From positions 62,001-126,000 of the forward strand of contig NZ_QYCP01000094.1 of the NCBI RefSeq assembly GCF_025506275.1: 64,000 nucleotides of DNA. Reading direction: 5' to 3'. The notes beneath the pieces are model-generated. The model was given only the letters and a program-made list of their open reading frames with translations, was not told where the DNA came from and searched no databases. The stretch is from Brevibacterium permense. GTDB lineage: Bacteria; Actinomycetota; Actinomycetes; Actinomycetales; Brevibacteriaceae. Made by a program: the position numbers and the translations under genes. Positions 39,988 to 48,754 of this stretch are shown here, one piece after another. How positions within the stretch are numbered: the first letter of the stretch is position 1; each line of letters starts with the position of its first letter.

Positions 39988-40698
39988 TCACGCCTGAACG
40001 ATGACGATGATGCCGGAGACGATGGCGAAGCCGAGGACGATATAGCGCAGCACGGGCCCGTCAAGGCGGTGGTGGACGTAGCGTGAGAGGAACGAACCGA
40101 CCGCGAGGAACGGCAGCATCCACGCCGTCGTGACCATCGTGTCCGCCGAGACCTGCCCGCTGAAGGCGAGCACGATGAGGGAGATGATCTCCCCGACGAG
40201 GAAGCACACCGCCACCGTCGAGCGCAGCTCCGGACCGGGACTGTGCTGATAGGCCAGCGCATAGGGTGGGCCGCCGATGCCCGTCGAGGTCTCCGTGACA
40301 CCGGTGACCAGCCCGACCGTCGCGAGCACCGGCTTGTTCGGCGTGAACTTCGGCGCCAGCAGTGCGACGACCGCGGCGATGAGCGTCGACCAGCCGATGA
40401 GCAGCGCGAGCTGGTGCAGGTTGACGATGACGAGGATCCACAGTCCCGCGAACGTGCCGGCGAATCGTCCGACGCTGATCCATTTCACGCCGGTCCAGTC
40501 GATGTGCTCGCGTTCGCGCGCGGCGATGTAGAGATTGAGCGGGATCATCAGCACGAGCAGCATCACCGGGATGAGACTCGGGTCGATGAACGTCACGACC
40601 GGCGCGAGGATCATCGCGAACCCCATCCCCGTCGATCCCTGCACGAATGCAGAGATGAGGACGATCGCGGCGATGACCCCGAAGGCGAGCATCGACAT
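39988..40698 (-). CDS. TauE/SafE (DUF81) family membrane exporter
   Basis: A 236-residue protein with about seven to eight helices in the two-repeat TauE/SafE arrangement (FGVIAAIVLISAFVQGSTGMGFAMILAPVVTFIDPSLIP and LATVGLVTGVTETSTGIGGPPYALAYQH). The family moves sulfur-containing or organic anions. It shares one base with the upstream amidohydrolase (TGATG), so the two are translationally coupled. It may export or import the amidohydrolase product, but that is inference. Confidence 0.8.
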   Translation of the reverse strand: MSMLAFGVIAAIVLISAFVQGSTGMGFAMILAPVVTFIDPSLIPVMLLVLMIPLNLYIAAREREHIDWTGVKWISVGRFAGTFAGLWILVIVNLHQLALLIGWSTLIAAVVALLAPKFTPNKPVLATVGLVTGVTETSTGIGGPPYALAYQHSPGPELRSTVAVCFLVGEIISLIVLAFSGQVSADTMVTTAWMLPFLAVGSFLSRYVHHRLDGPVLRYIVLGFAIVSGIIVIVQA

Positions 40699-42296
40699 CA
40701 GAAGTCATCCCTCGCCGAGGCGGCCCCACCCTGCCGTACCCCGTCTGCCGAGGCAGCTTCCCGGCGCTTGGCCGAGGCGGCTGCTGCGTGCGATTCCGAC
40801 ATCGGCTCGTGCTCGGCCCTCCACCGTGCTCGGTGCTCGGCCGCGGACGGGTCGATGCGCGTGATCGGGGAGTTCTCCACGACGCGACGGGAGACGTCCT
40901 TTGCCCGCTCGAGGAATGCCCGGCCGTCCCAGTCGACGGGCCAGCCGTGCTCGAGGCGCAGCTTGCCGTCGACGATGACCGCTTCGAGCTGGTCGCGGTT
41001 GGCCAGGCGGACGAGTTCCCACGGCACATCCCACGAGGGTACGAATTCCGGGGTGTCGATGTTGAGGACGAGCAGGTCGGCACGGGCACCGGGCGAGATC
41101 TCACCGATCTGCCCACCCAGCCCGACGGCGTCGGCACCGCCGCGCAGACCCTGTTCGAGCCAGGTCCAGCCGCCGCCGGCCGAGGAGTCGATGACGTCCA
41201 TGCCGCCGGTGAGACGCTGCGCGGTCTCGGCCGCGTCGAGGAGGCGGAAGGCATCCGAACGGGTGCCGTCGGTGCCGAGTCCGATGCGCATTCCCAGTTC
41301 GTGCATGAGCAGTGCTGGCGCCACGGCATTGCCCTTCCACGAGCTCGCGACCGGGTTGTACGCGATCGCGCCTCCGGAGTCGCGGAGCAGCCGGATCTCG
41401 CGCGGAGTGAGCAGGGTGGCGTGCGCGGCGAGCAGCTCCGGACCGAGCGCCCCGAGGCGGGCGAGACGTTCGAGCGGGCGCTCACCACCCGAGATGAGTG
41501 AGCGTTCGACGGCGATGATGTGTTCGTTGAGGTGGGTCTGGAAGGGCACTCCCGCGCCCCGGGCCATCTGCGTGATCGCCACAAGTGCTTCGTCGGAGGC
41601 GACCTCGGGAATGGACACCGCGAGGGAGGGGTGGACGAGGGACTGAGCGTCCCACCGGCTCAGGTGGCGTTCGGCGGCGGCGACCACCTCGGCGAGGGTC
41701 AAGGCGCGTACTCCCCCACCCAGGTCATTGCAGATGACACCGAGCACGCAGCGCAGTCCGACGTCGGTGGTGACGTCGGAGATCGCGGAGACGTCGACAC
41801 TGGAGCGGGTACCGGCGTCGGTGACGGTGGTGAAGCCGCCGCGCAGGGATTCCCAGGCGGCCAGCCGGGTGGCGACGTCGATGGCTTCGGCGTCCATGTT
41901 CGACTCCATCGGCACCCAGACGCGTTGGAAGATCTCGGAGGGTTCGCCGAAGACGAGGGACTTGCCGAAGGTCTGGGTCAGGTGGTGGTGGGCGTCGATG
42001 AACCCGGGCATGAGCAGGCGTCCGGGCAGATCGATGCGGACGGGTTCGGCGGGCGCACGGTCGGCATTCGGACTCGGACCGGCGGCGTTCGCTGTGGCAC
42101 CGGGATTCAGGTCGGGAGCGTTCGCGGCGGTCAGCAGTGATTGAGCCTGGGCGGCCACCTCGGGGAGAGGACCGACGGCGAGGATCCGACCGTCGTCGAC
42201 GAGCACCGCGTGGCCGGTCTGCGCGCCTTCGGGCAGGAGTACCTTCTCCGGGACGAGCAGGGTCGGCGATTGGTGGAGGCTGCGCAGCTGTGTCAT
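40698..42296 (-). CDS. Amidohydrolase-superfamily deaminase/chlorohydrolase (Trz/Atz type)
   Basis: A 532-residue metal-dependent hydrolase. The metal-binding HxH is in GFIDAHHHLTQTFG (about residues 105-118), a further histidine in QTHLNEH, and the catalytic Asp in GLGTDGTRSDAF. The C-terminal composite domain (ARADLLVLNIDTPEFVPSWDVPWELVRLAN) matches the aminohydrolase group that deaminates guanine, cytosine or triazines. It is about 70 residues longer than usual, with a Pro/Ala-rich loop at about 45-80. ATG 42296 is chosen because the operator lies 26 bases before it. The NCS2 permease under the same operator suggests a nucleobase-like substrate. Confidence 0.75.
   Translation of the reverse strand: MTQLRSLHQSPTLLVPEKVLLPEGAQTGHAVLVDDGRILAVGPLPEVAAQAQSLLTAANAPDLNPGATANAAGPSPNADRAPAEPVRIDLPGRLLMPGFIDAHHHLTQTFGKSLVFGEPSEIFQRVWVPMESNMDAEAIDVATRLAAWESLRGGFTTVTDAGTRSSVDVSAISDVTTDVGLRCVLGVICNDLGGGVRALTLAEVVAAAERHLSRWDAQSLVHPSLAVSIPEVASDEALVAITQMARGAGVPFQTHLNEHIIAVERSLISGGERPLERLARLGALGPELLAAHATLLTPREIRLLRDSGGAIAYNPVASSWKGNAVAPALLMHELGMRIGLGTDGTRSDAFRLLDAAETAQRLTGGMDVIDSSAGGGWTWLEQGLRGGADAVGLGGQIGEISPGARADLLVLNIDTPEFVPSWDVPWELVRLANRDQLEAVIVDGKLRLEHGWPVDWDGRAFLERAKDVSRRVVENSPITRIDPSAAEHRARWRAEHEPMSESHAAAASAKRREAASADGVRQGGAASARDDF
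40708..40727 (+). repeat. Dispersed 20-bp repeat copy in amidohydrolase 3' end
   Basis: TCCCTCGCCGAGGCGGCCCC differs from the 20-mer at two positions and overlaps the last codons of the amidohydrolase. A relative is at 40776-40790 (GGCCGAGGCGGCTGC). Both encode Ala-rich C-terminal residues (AAASAK, GGAASARDDF). Confidence 0.45.
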
Positions 42297-42321
42297 GGGG
42301 TCCTTCGAGGTTCGAGGGCAG

Positions 42322-42339
42322 AGCCAAATCGATTTGGCT
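42322..42339. promoter_or_regulatory. LacI-type operator upstream of the amidohydrolase
   Basis: AGCCAAATCGATTTGGCT is a perfect 18-bp palindrome containing the same CAAATCGATTTG as the permease site at 37041. It lies 26 bases before the amidohydrolase start codon. Confidence 0.8.
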
Positions 42340-42412
42340 ACGTTCATTCTACGGTTGTCCAACGGTCCGGGTCAACGATTCTGCAGGGACGATCGCCGTC
42401 TAGAATGAGGGC

Positions 42413-43666
42413 ATGACGACCTTCCCGCTCTCCCCCGCCTCGGCGGGTCATGGGCACCTGCACTGCGGGTATTTCGAGCGCGGGGAATGCCGCTCCTGCG
42501 CCCTCATCGAAACCCCTTATGGGCAGCAGATCACAGACAAGGAAGCCTGGTGCCGAGAGACCCTCGCCGAGGCGGCTCCGCGAGTGTGGCTGCCGACCTT
42601 CGCCGGTGGGGTACGGGACTTCAGGAACCGGGCGAAGCTCGCGGTCGGCGGGGAAGCCGGGCAGGTGACCTTGGGCATCCTCGACCAGGAGTTCCACGGG
42701 GTCGATCTGCGTGACTGCGGAATTCAGGCCCCGGCGATCCGCGCGGTGATCCCGGTGCTTGCGGACTTCCTCGATGCCACCGGGCTCGCACCTTATGATG
42801 TCTCTGCCCGCCGCGGTGAGCTGAAGTTCGTCCATGTCACGGCGGCGCCGTCGGGTGCACTGATGATCCGCTTCGTCGTGCGCAGCCAGCACGGGCTGGA
42901 CGTGCTGCGGTCGCGGAAGGATGCGCTCTTTGACCTCGTCCCGGACGCGTCCGTGGTGTCGGTGAATCTGCTGCCCGAACACAAAGCCGTGCTCGAGGGC
43001 AGCCGCGAGGAGATGCTGCGCGGCGAATCGCTGCGGATGAACCTCGACCGCGTCGATCTGCACTTGCGGCCACAGAGTTTCTTCCAGACGAATACCGCTG
43101 TCGCCATCGGACTGTACAACCAGGTGGCCGAGTGGGTGGACGCTGTTGACGCGTCGACCCTGTGGGATCTCTACTGCGGTGTCGGAGGGTTCGCGCTCTA
43201 CTGCGCTTCTCCTACTCGGCGAGTCACCGGGGTCGAGGTCAGCGAACAGGCGATCGAGTCGGCAAAAGTCAGCGCCGCCGAGCTCGGCATCGACGCTCGG
43301 TTCCTCGCCGGCGATGCCACGGGATTCGCCGAAGCGAACCTGGCGGCATCAGCCAATTCGACCAGCACAGTCGATGCGGCAGGCTCAGTGGACTCAGTCG
43401 ATGCCGACGCTGCGACCGACTTTGCCGGTGTCGAACGGCCGGACTGCGTGATCGTCAATCCGCCTCGGCGGGGGATCGGAGCACGTCTGTCGGCAGCACT
43501 GGAGAACTCCGGCGTCGAGCACATCGTCTACTCGAGCTGCAATCCCGTGTCGCTGGCGAAGGATCTCGCCCGGATGCCTGCCTACGAGGTCGCCCAGGCA
43601 CGGATCTTCGACATGTTCCCGCACACGAAGCACCTCGAAGTCGCGGTCCTGCTCCAGCGGCGGTGA
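42413..43666 (+). CDS. rlmC: 23S rRNA (uracil-C5)-methyltransferase, RlmC/RumB family
   Basis: A 417-residue enzyme that methylates a uridine of 23S rRNA at C5. The iron-sulfur cysteines are in HCGYFERGECRSCALIETPY (about residues 17-36). The SAM domain has FFQTNTAVA, DLYCGVGGFALYCA (about 248-261) and the catalytic region NPPRRGIG ... SSCNPVSLAKDL, whose Cys is the nucleophile. Its length and lack of a TRAM domain fit RlmC. An Ala/Ser/Asp-rich loop of about 30 residues (305-335) interrupts the Rossmann domain. An exact copy of the 20-bp repeat (42560-42579) codes for ETLAEAAPR near residue 52. Confidence 0.85.
   Translation: MTTFPLSPASAGHGHLHCGYFERGECRSCALIETPYGQQITDKEAWCRETLAEAAPRVWLPTFAGGVRDFRNRAKLAVGGEAGQVTLGILDQEFHGVDLRDCGIQAPAIRAVIPVLADFLDATGLAPYDVSARRGELKFVHVTAAPSGALMIRFVVRSQHGLDVLRSRKDALFDLVPDASVVSVNLLPEHKAVLEGSREEMLRGESLRMNLDRVDLHLRPQSFFQTNTAVAIGLYNQVAEWVDAVDASTLWDLYCGVGGFALYCASPTRRVTGVEVSEQAIESAKVSAAELGIDARFLAGDATGFAEANLAASANSTSTVDAAGSVDSVDADAATDFAGVERPDCVIVNPPRRGIGARLSAALENSGVEHIVYSSCNPVSLAKDLARMPAYEVAQARIFDMFPHTKHLEVAVLLQRR
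42560..42579 (+). repeat. Exact dispersed 20-bp repeat within rlmC
   Basis: ACCCTCGCCGAGGCGGCTCC, identical to the inverted copy at 32508-32527. It is read as TLAEAAP in the N-terminal part of RlmC. Confidence 0.75.
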
Positions 43667-43694
43667 CAGCGGCGGTGAGCGACCACCCGCCATC

Positions 43695-43819
43695 GCCGAC
43701 CGCTTACGTTACCGCCGACCGCTCGCCTTGACTCAGCCTGCACTCGCCCACCGCTCGACATGCCGCCCAGCGCACGCCGCATAACTCGGTACAGCGACGG
43801 TAACTCGAGCGGTCGGCGA
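43695..43819. repeat. Palindromic repeat family C, copy 1 (long form)
   Basis: It begins GCCGACCGCTTACGTTACCG and ends CGGTAACTCGAGCGGTCGGC. Between these are a second CCGACCGCTCG, then the family-specific GCATAACTCGGTACAGCGACGG. At about 125 bases it is 50 longer than the other two copies. It occupies the 399-base gap between rlmC and the VOC gene; nothing else is recognisable there besides the AAAGGA ribosome site of the VOC gene. Confidence 0.85.
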
Positions 43820-44065
43820 CGTCGGGCGCTCGCGAAAGCTGTTCCGCTTCGGCCCCGCAGGTTATATGCTCGTTGACGATGACCGGACAGGCGGAAAGCC
43901 GCTCACGGATCGGTAACTCGGTCGACAGTTGAGCCGCAGAGGTCACGAGCATTCTGCTCGCGGCCCTCCTCATCATGAAGCCCATTTCTCAATTCTCAGT
44001 TATCCCTGCCCGAAAACGTTCTTGGGCGATCAGCGAACCAACAAACATCCGAAAAGGACTTCATC

Positions 44066-44446
44066 ATGTCAGCTCAGTTCAACCACACCATCGTCGCCGC
44101 TGCGGATCCAGCCGCCTCCGCGCAGTTCTATGTCGATATCCTCGAGGCCGAACACACCGAATCCTGGGGACCGTTCGCCAACATCAGGCTCTCCGGCGGA
44201 GTCATGCTCCAATTCGCCACTCCTCCGCCGGGGTCCGACATTCTGCCCGTGCACATGGCCTTCCTCTGCTCGGACGACCACTTCGACCGAGCCGTTGACC
44301 TGCTCAAACGGCGCGGCCTCGACTTTTGGGCCGACCCACAGCGAACTCGCCCGCAGGCGACGAACACCGAGCACGGAGGACGCGGCGTGTACTTCCTCGA
44401 CCCCTCCGGGATGTACCTCGAGCTCATCACCCGCCCATATCTCTGA
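44066..44446 (+). CDS. VOC-family (glyoxalase fold) protein
   Basis: A 126-residue vicinal-oxygen-chelate protein (FNHTIVAAADPAASAQFYVDILEAEHTESWGPFANIRLSGGVMLQFA at the N-terminus; GRGVYFLDPSGMYLELITRPY at the end). The terminal DPSGMYLELI is the usual fourth strand with a metal-site glutamate. His4 and Glu-containing segments fit a metal-dependent member. The function is not readable. AAAGGA precedes ATG 44066. It is bracketed by repeat C copies on both sides. Confidence 0.75.
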   Translation: MSAQFNHTIVAAADPAASAQFYVDILEAEHTESWGPFANIRLSGGVMLQFATPPPGSDILPVHMAFLCSDDHFDRAVDLLKRRGLDFWADPQRTRPQATNTEHGGRGVYFLDPSGMYLELITRPYL

Positions 44447-44462
44447 GCACCTGGTGCCCCTC

Positions 44463-44537
44463 GCCGACCGCTCGAGTCAGCTTCCACCGCTCGCCGCATA
44501 CCACGGTACAGCGACGGCAACGTGAGCTGTCGGAGAG
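44463..44537. repeat. Palindromic repeat family C, copy 2
   Basis: It starts GCCGACCGCTCGAGTCAGCT and contains CGCATACCACGGTACAGCGA and GGCAACGTGAGCTGTCGG. About 75 bases, 17 bases downstream of the VOC stop codon, within the 307-base gap before the BCCT gene. Confidence 0.85.
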
Positions 44538-44753
44538 GCCCGGCAGCGTCAGCGCTCCACCGCGAGAAGACTCACACTCTGCCGTTTCCGTCCTCACGCA
44601 TGCGGTGATTCGACGCCGAGCGCATAGACTCGGCAGTCGCACGGCCCCACGAACGACCCAGTTCGCGGGGCCTGTTGTGTAATCTGCCGATCCCGACCGA
44701 CCCGACGATCGCTCATACCTGCCGCCGAGGCAGCCACGAGCGCGGAGACCACG

Positions 44754-46469
44754 ATGACGATGCTGAACTCACCCTCCCCCGAACCCGCCAGCAGCACTGC
44801 AGGCGGATCCGACCGCTCCACTGCGTCCACCTCCTCGGGCGGGTCGGACGACCCTCCCCCTGCCGCTGGGGCCGGACCCGAGGCAGGGACAGAGTCCAAA
44901 CCTGCTCCTGGCACCACGCATACCGCATCTGTCGCGGCCCCACATTCCAACCGGATCGGGACAGTCTTCATATGCTCCGTCGCCATCGTCATCGCCTTCA
45001 TGGTGTGGGCGACGATCGCACCCGAAGCCCTGTCGGACATCATGACGCGGGCGATGACGACGGTGTCCACCGGATTCGGCTGGATCTACCTTGTCGTTCC
45101 ATTCGCCGCGATCGCGATGCTGGTGTGGTTCGCAGCCAGCCGCTTCGGTCGCCTCCGCCTCGGCTCATCCGACTCCCGCCCCGAATACCGCACGATCACC
45201 TGGCTGGCGATGATCCTCGCTGCCGTGATGGGGATCGGCCTGGTCAGCTACGGAGTGGCCGAGCCGATGTCCCACTTCATGACCCCGCCCCACGGACTGG
45301 CGGAACCGGAGACCATGGACGCTGCGATTCGCGCGATGCAGTTCTCCTACCTCGACTGGGGCTTCCAAGCCTGGGCGATCTTCGGCGTCTTCGGACTGGC
45401 GATCGGCTATTCGACGCATCGAAAGGGACGACCGGCACTCGTGTCCACGATGCTGCGCCCTGTCCTCGGTCGCTTCGTCGACGGCTGGGTCGGCAGCTTC
45501 ATCGACATCCTCACCATCATCGCCACACTCTTCGGGACGACGACGTCCCTGGGACTCGGTGCCTCGCAGATCGGCGAAGGCCTCAACACCGTCCTCGGCA
45601 TCGCCTCCACCATCATCCTGCAGATCATCGTCATCACCGTGCTCACCCTCCTCTTCACCGGTTCGGCACTGACCGGAGTGAGCCGCGGCGTCAAGTACAT
45701 CTCCCAGATCACGCTGACCATGGCGACCCTGCTCGGACTCTTCGTCTTCATCACCGGACCCAGCGGCTTCGTCTCCAACCTGTTCGTCCGCTCCATCGGC
45801 GCCTTTGCCGGAGACTTCGTCGAACTCAGCTTCATGACCCCGACCAGCGCCGAGGACAGCGAATGGATGCTCGGCTGGACCTATTTCATGATGGCGTGGT
45901 GGCTGTCCTGGAGCGCCTTCGTCGGCATCTTCCTCGCCAAGATCTCAAAGGGCCGGACAATTCGGGAGTTCGTCGCCGGCGTCCTGCTCGTGCCCAGCGC
46001 CGTGTTCTTCGTCTGGTTCACCGTCATGGGCGGTTCGGCGATCAAGTTCGACATCGACGGGGCCGGGATCGGCGAGGCCACTCAGTACAACCTCGACACC
46101 GCCTTCTTCAGCCTCCTCGACCAGCTGCCGCTGTCCATACTCGCCTCGGTCTTCACGATCGTCATGGTCATCCTGTTCTTCGTCTCCTCGGCAGACTCGA
46201 ACACCTTCGTCCTCAGCTCGCTGTCCTCACAGGGATCCTTCGCGCCCCGGCGTCCGGTCATCGCGACCTGGGGGTTCCTCACCGGAGGCTGCGCGGTGGT
46301 CCTGCTCCTCGTCGGCGGGCTGCAGGCCCTGCAGCAGGCGGCGATGCTCTCGGCGGTGCCGTTCACCGTCATCGTGGTCGTCCTGGGCATCGCCCTGATC
46401 AAGGAGCTGCGCAGCGATCACCAGATCGTCGAAGAGGTCGCCCGAGAGCGACGTGTGCTCGGACTCTGA
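44754..46469 (+). CDS. BCCT-family betaine/carnitine/choline transporter
   Basis: A 571-residue sodium- or proton-coupled transporter with 12 helices. A polar N-terminal tail (1-60) is Ser/Pro/Ala-rich. The family substrate region is MGIGLVSYGVAEPMSHFMTPPHG (about residues 160-183), and the TM8 signature is WMLGWTYFMMAWWLSWSAFVGIFLAKISKGRTIREF (about 368-403), with the aromatic box that binds trimethylammonium groups. It should import a compatible solute or methylated amine; this could feed the demethylation island 25 kb away, but no sequence link shows that. A GGAG lies about 7 bases before ATG 44754. Repeat C copies lie on both sides. Confidence 0.9.
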   Translation: MTMLNSPSPEPASSTAGGSDRSTASTSSGGSDDPPPAAGAGPEAGTESKPAPGTTHTASVAAPHSNRIGTVFICSVAIVIAFMVWATIAPEALSDIMTRAMTTVSTGFGWIYLVVPFAAIAMLVWFAASRFGRLRLGSSDSRPEYRTITWLAMILAAVMGIGLVSYGVAEPMSHFMTPPHGLAEPETMDAAIRAMQFSYLDWGFQAWAIFGVFGLAIGYSTHRKGRPALVSTMLRPVLGRFVDGWVGSFIDILTIIATLFGTTTSLGLGASQIGEGLNTVLGIASTIILQIIVITVLTLLFTGSALTGVSRGVKYISQITLTMATLLGLFVFITGPSGFVSNLFVRSIGAFAGDFVELSFMTPTSAEDSEWMLGWTYFMMAWWLSWSAFVGIFLAKISKGRTIREFVAGVLLVPSAVFFVWFTVMGGSAIKFDIDGAGIGEATQYNLDTAFFSLLDQLPLSILASVFTIVMVILFFVSSADSNTFVLSSLSSQGSFAPRRPVIATWGFLTGGCAVVLLLVGGLQALQQAAMLSAVPFTVIVVVLGIALIKELRSDHQIVEEVARERRVLGL

Positions 46470-46486
46470 CACTCGATCCGATCACA

Positions 46487-46561
46487 CCGACCGCTCACGT
46501 TACCGCCCACCGCTCACCGCATAACTCGGTACAGCGACGGCAATGTGAGCGGTCGACGAGG
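46487..46561. repeat. Palindromic repeat family C, copy 3
   Basis: CCGACCGCTCACGTTACCG at one end and CGGCAATGTGAGCGGTCGA at the other form a terminal inverted repeat. The core GCATAACTCGGTACAGCGAC is identical to copy 1. It lies 17 bases downstream of the BCCT stop codon. Confidence 0.9.
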
Positions 46562-46612
46562 ACTGTCAGCTCCGGCTGCCCAAGGAGGTGGCGTGACCAG
46601 AACTGAACACCC

Positions 46613-47356
46613 TCACCGCAGCTTGGCGGTCACCTCGGCGGCGGCGGCCTTGACCTGGTCGACCACAGGACCGGTGTCCTCGGGCAGGGTCTCGGTGACG
46701 AATGAGAGGCCGATGGCCGCTATCGGGCGACCCAGCACATCGAATACCGGTGCCGCGAGCGTCGAGATTCCCGGCGTGACTTCGCCGTGTTCGATCGCGC
46801 TTCCGGTCCGTCGTTCCTGTGCGAGCACGGCATTGAGCGCTTTCACGGAGGTCGGGCCCTTGCCCGTGCGCGTGACGAACTCGGTTTCGGACTGCAGCAT
46901 CGCCAGCACCTCGGACTTCGGCAGCTGAGCGAGGATCGCCCGCCCGGTCGCCGTGAGGTAGCTCGGCATGCGCACACCGGTGGCGGTGATGACCGCGACG
47001 GATTTGAGCGACTGCTCCTTGAGCACGTACTCCGTCTCCCAGCCGCGGATGACGGCCAGCTGCGCGGTCGTGGCGGTATCCTCGGCGAGCCGACGGACGA
47101 TCGGCTGCGCCAACCGCTGCAGGGGATTCGTCCGCAGGTAGGATGCCCCGAGCTCGTGCACACCGGCTCCGAGCACATATCCGGATTCGGTGCGCGCCAC
47201 GAGGCCGAGCTCCTCGAGCACCGCGAGGATGTCATACGCGCTCGATCTCGGGATCTCGAGCGACCTGACCAGGGCACCGGCCGTGATAGACCGATTCGAC
47301 GAGGCCATATGCCGCAGGATCGCGATCGCCCGCCGCAGTGCCGGAACCTCAGCCAT
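46613..47356 (-). CDS. IclR-family regulator, probable hut regulator
   Basis: A 247-residue IclR protein. The helix-turn-helix (PALRRAIAILRHMASSNRSITAGALVRSLEIPRSSAYDILAVLEELGLVARTESGYVLG, about residues 4-62) precedes the effector domain (YLTATGRAILAQLPKSEV; GVTPGISTLAAPVFDVLGRPIAAIGLSF). The gene is the last of the run allantoate-amidohydrolase-like, hutF, iclR, starting 3 bases after hutF with its ribosome site (GGAGG) inside hutF. Two identical-type palindromes before hutI and hutU are its expected binding sites. Confidence 0.8.
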   Translation of the reverse strand: MAEVPALRRAIAILRHMASSNRSITAGALVRSLEIPRSSAYDILAVLEELGLVARTESGYVLGAGVHELGASYLRTNPLQRLAQPIVRRLAEDTATTAQLAVIRGWETEYVLKEQSLKSVAVITATGVRMPSYLTATGRAILAQLPKSEVLAMLQSETEFVTRTGKGPTSVKALNAVLAQERRTGSAIEHGEVTPGISTLAAPVFDVLGRPIAAIGLSFVTETLPEDTGPVVDQVKAAAAEVTAKLR

Positions 47357-47359
47357 GAC

Positions 47360-48754
47360 TCAGCCCTCCATCTCCAAGACCGCGAAGGCCTGAGAGTAGA
47401 GTTCGGCGATATCGCCGAGTTCGGTGTGCACTCCGTCTCGCACGCGGGCCTGGCCGCCGCTGACGGTCAGATGCACGTCCGCCGAGGTGGCCGTGAGGAT
47501 GATCTGCTCGTCCAGGGATCCCATGGTGCGCATGCTGTCGGTGCGCAGGGCGACGAAGTCGCACGCCTTCCCGACCTCGAGTCCACCGACCGGAAGATCG
47601 AGGCTGCGTGCCCCGCCTTCGGTGAGGGCAGTGATGAGTTCGGCCGGGGAGAACCGTCCGCGCTGACCCGACCGCAGCCGCTCTCCCGCCTCGAGCCCTT
47701 GAGTCTCTCGCAGGGCGTCGAGGACGACGTGCTGGTCGGAGCCGAGGGAGATCACGGCTCCGGCGTCGGCGAGTTCACGTGCCGGTCCGATGCCGTCGGC
47801 GAGATCCGCCTCGGTGCACGGGCACATGACGATCGTCGACCGGGATCCGCCGAGGAGCGCGATGTCCTTCTCGCTCAGGTGAGTGGCGTGGACGGCCGAG
47901 AGTCGGTCGTCGACGACGCCCGAGCGGGCGAGCACCTCGGTGGGGCTGGCCCCGTACGCCGCCTGTGAGGCGTCATTTTCGGCCGGCTGTTCGGACAGGT
48001 GCACGTGCACGGGGCCGGACAGTTCGGTGAAGCGAGGCAGGTTTGCGGCTGGGACCGCGCGGATCGAATGGATCGCCGCACCCACGTGAACGAAGCTCTC
48101 ACCTGGGGCGTTGACGGGGAATTCGTCGGCAAAGGTGTCGATCAGGCTAGTGTGCCGGTCCATGTACCCGTCGATTGTGCCGTCGCCGAAACGGGCCTGT
48201 TCGGCCGAGAGCTCGGAGTCGATGGCGCCGGTGAGGTAGCAGGTGTCGAGCAGTCGGATGCGGATCCCCGCCGAGGCGGCCGCCCGTGCCAGCGCTCGTT
48301 CCATCGCGTGGGCGCGAGGTTCGGCATCGTCGTTCGCGTCGCCACCGGGACGCTCAGCACCGTAGGGCGTTCCGTCCTGAGCGTGGTGGACGTAGTGGAA
48401 CTCCCCCACTGAGGTGTAGCCGCCGGCTAGCATCTCGGCGAACACGGCGCGGGCCACGGTCTCGTAGGACTGGGGGTCGAGTTTCGCGGCGACGGAGTAC
48501 ATGACTTCGCGCCAGGTCCAGAAGGTGCCGCCGTCGCCGTGGGTGCGGCCGCGGAGCATCCGGTGGAAGGCATGGGAGTGTGCGTTGACTCCGCCGGGCA
48601 GGATGAACCCGTGCACCGCCTCGGCGTCAGACGGAGCGGTGTCGATCCCGGTTTCGACGGCGGTGAGCGTTCCGGTGTCGTCGGCGCTCAGCAGGACTCC
48701 GTGGGCGACGGCTCCGTCGACCCAGGCGGATTCGCACCAGTAACGGGTGCTCAT
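47360..48754 (-). CDS. hutF: Formimidoylglutamate deiminase
   Basis: A 464-residue amidohydrolase converting N-formimino-L-glutamate to N-formyl-L-glutamate and ammonia. Family features: GGVNAHSHAFHRMLRGRTHGDGGTFWTWREVMY (about residues 53-85, with the metal HxH), the VHVHLSEQPAENDAS segment, and LGSDQHVVLDALRE with the catalytic Asp. The ATG overlaps the stop of the upstream M20 gene (ATGA). HutF implies the two-step formimino branch of histidine degradation, which needs an N-formylglutamate deformylase; no HutG-type gene is visible here. Confidence 0.9.
   Translation of the reverse strand: MSTRYWCESAWVDGAVAHGVLLSADDTGTLTAVETGIDTAPSDAEAVHGFILPGGVNAHSHAFHRMLRGRTHGDGGTFWTWREVMYSVAAKLDPQSYETVARAVFAEMLAGGYTSVGEFHYVHHAQDGTPYGAERPGGDANDDAEPRAHAMERALARAAASAGIRIRLLDTCYLTGAIDSELSAEQARFGDGTIDGYMDRHTSLIDTFADEFPVNAPGESFVHVGAAIHSIRAVPAANLPRFTELSGPVHVHLSEQPAENDASQAAYGASPTEVLARSGVVDDRLSAVHATHLSEKDIALLGGSRSTIVMCPCTEADLADGIGPARELADAGAVISLGSDQHVVLDALRETQGLEAGERLRSGQRGRFSPAELITALTEGGARSLDLPVGGLEVGKACDFVALRTDSMRTMGSLDEQIILTATSADVHLTVSGGQARVRDGVHTELGDIAELYSQAFAVLEMEG

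Noticed and set aside
13064-46561. Repeat families A and C as a CRISPR array
   Set aside because: Copies are palindromic, irregularly spaced by hundreds to thousands of bases, with no cas genes.
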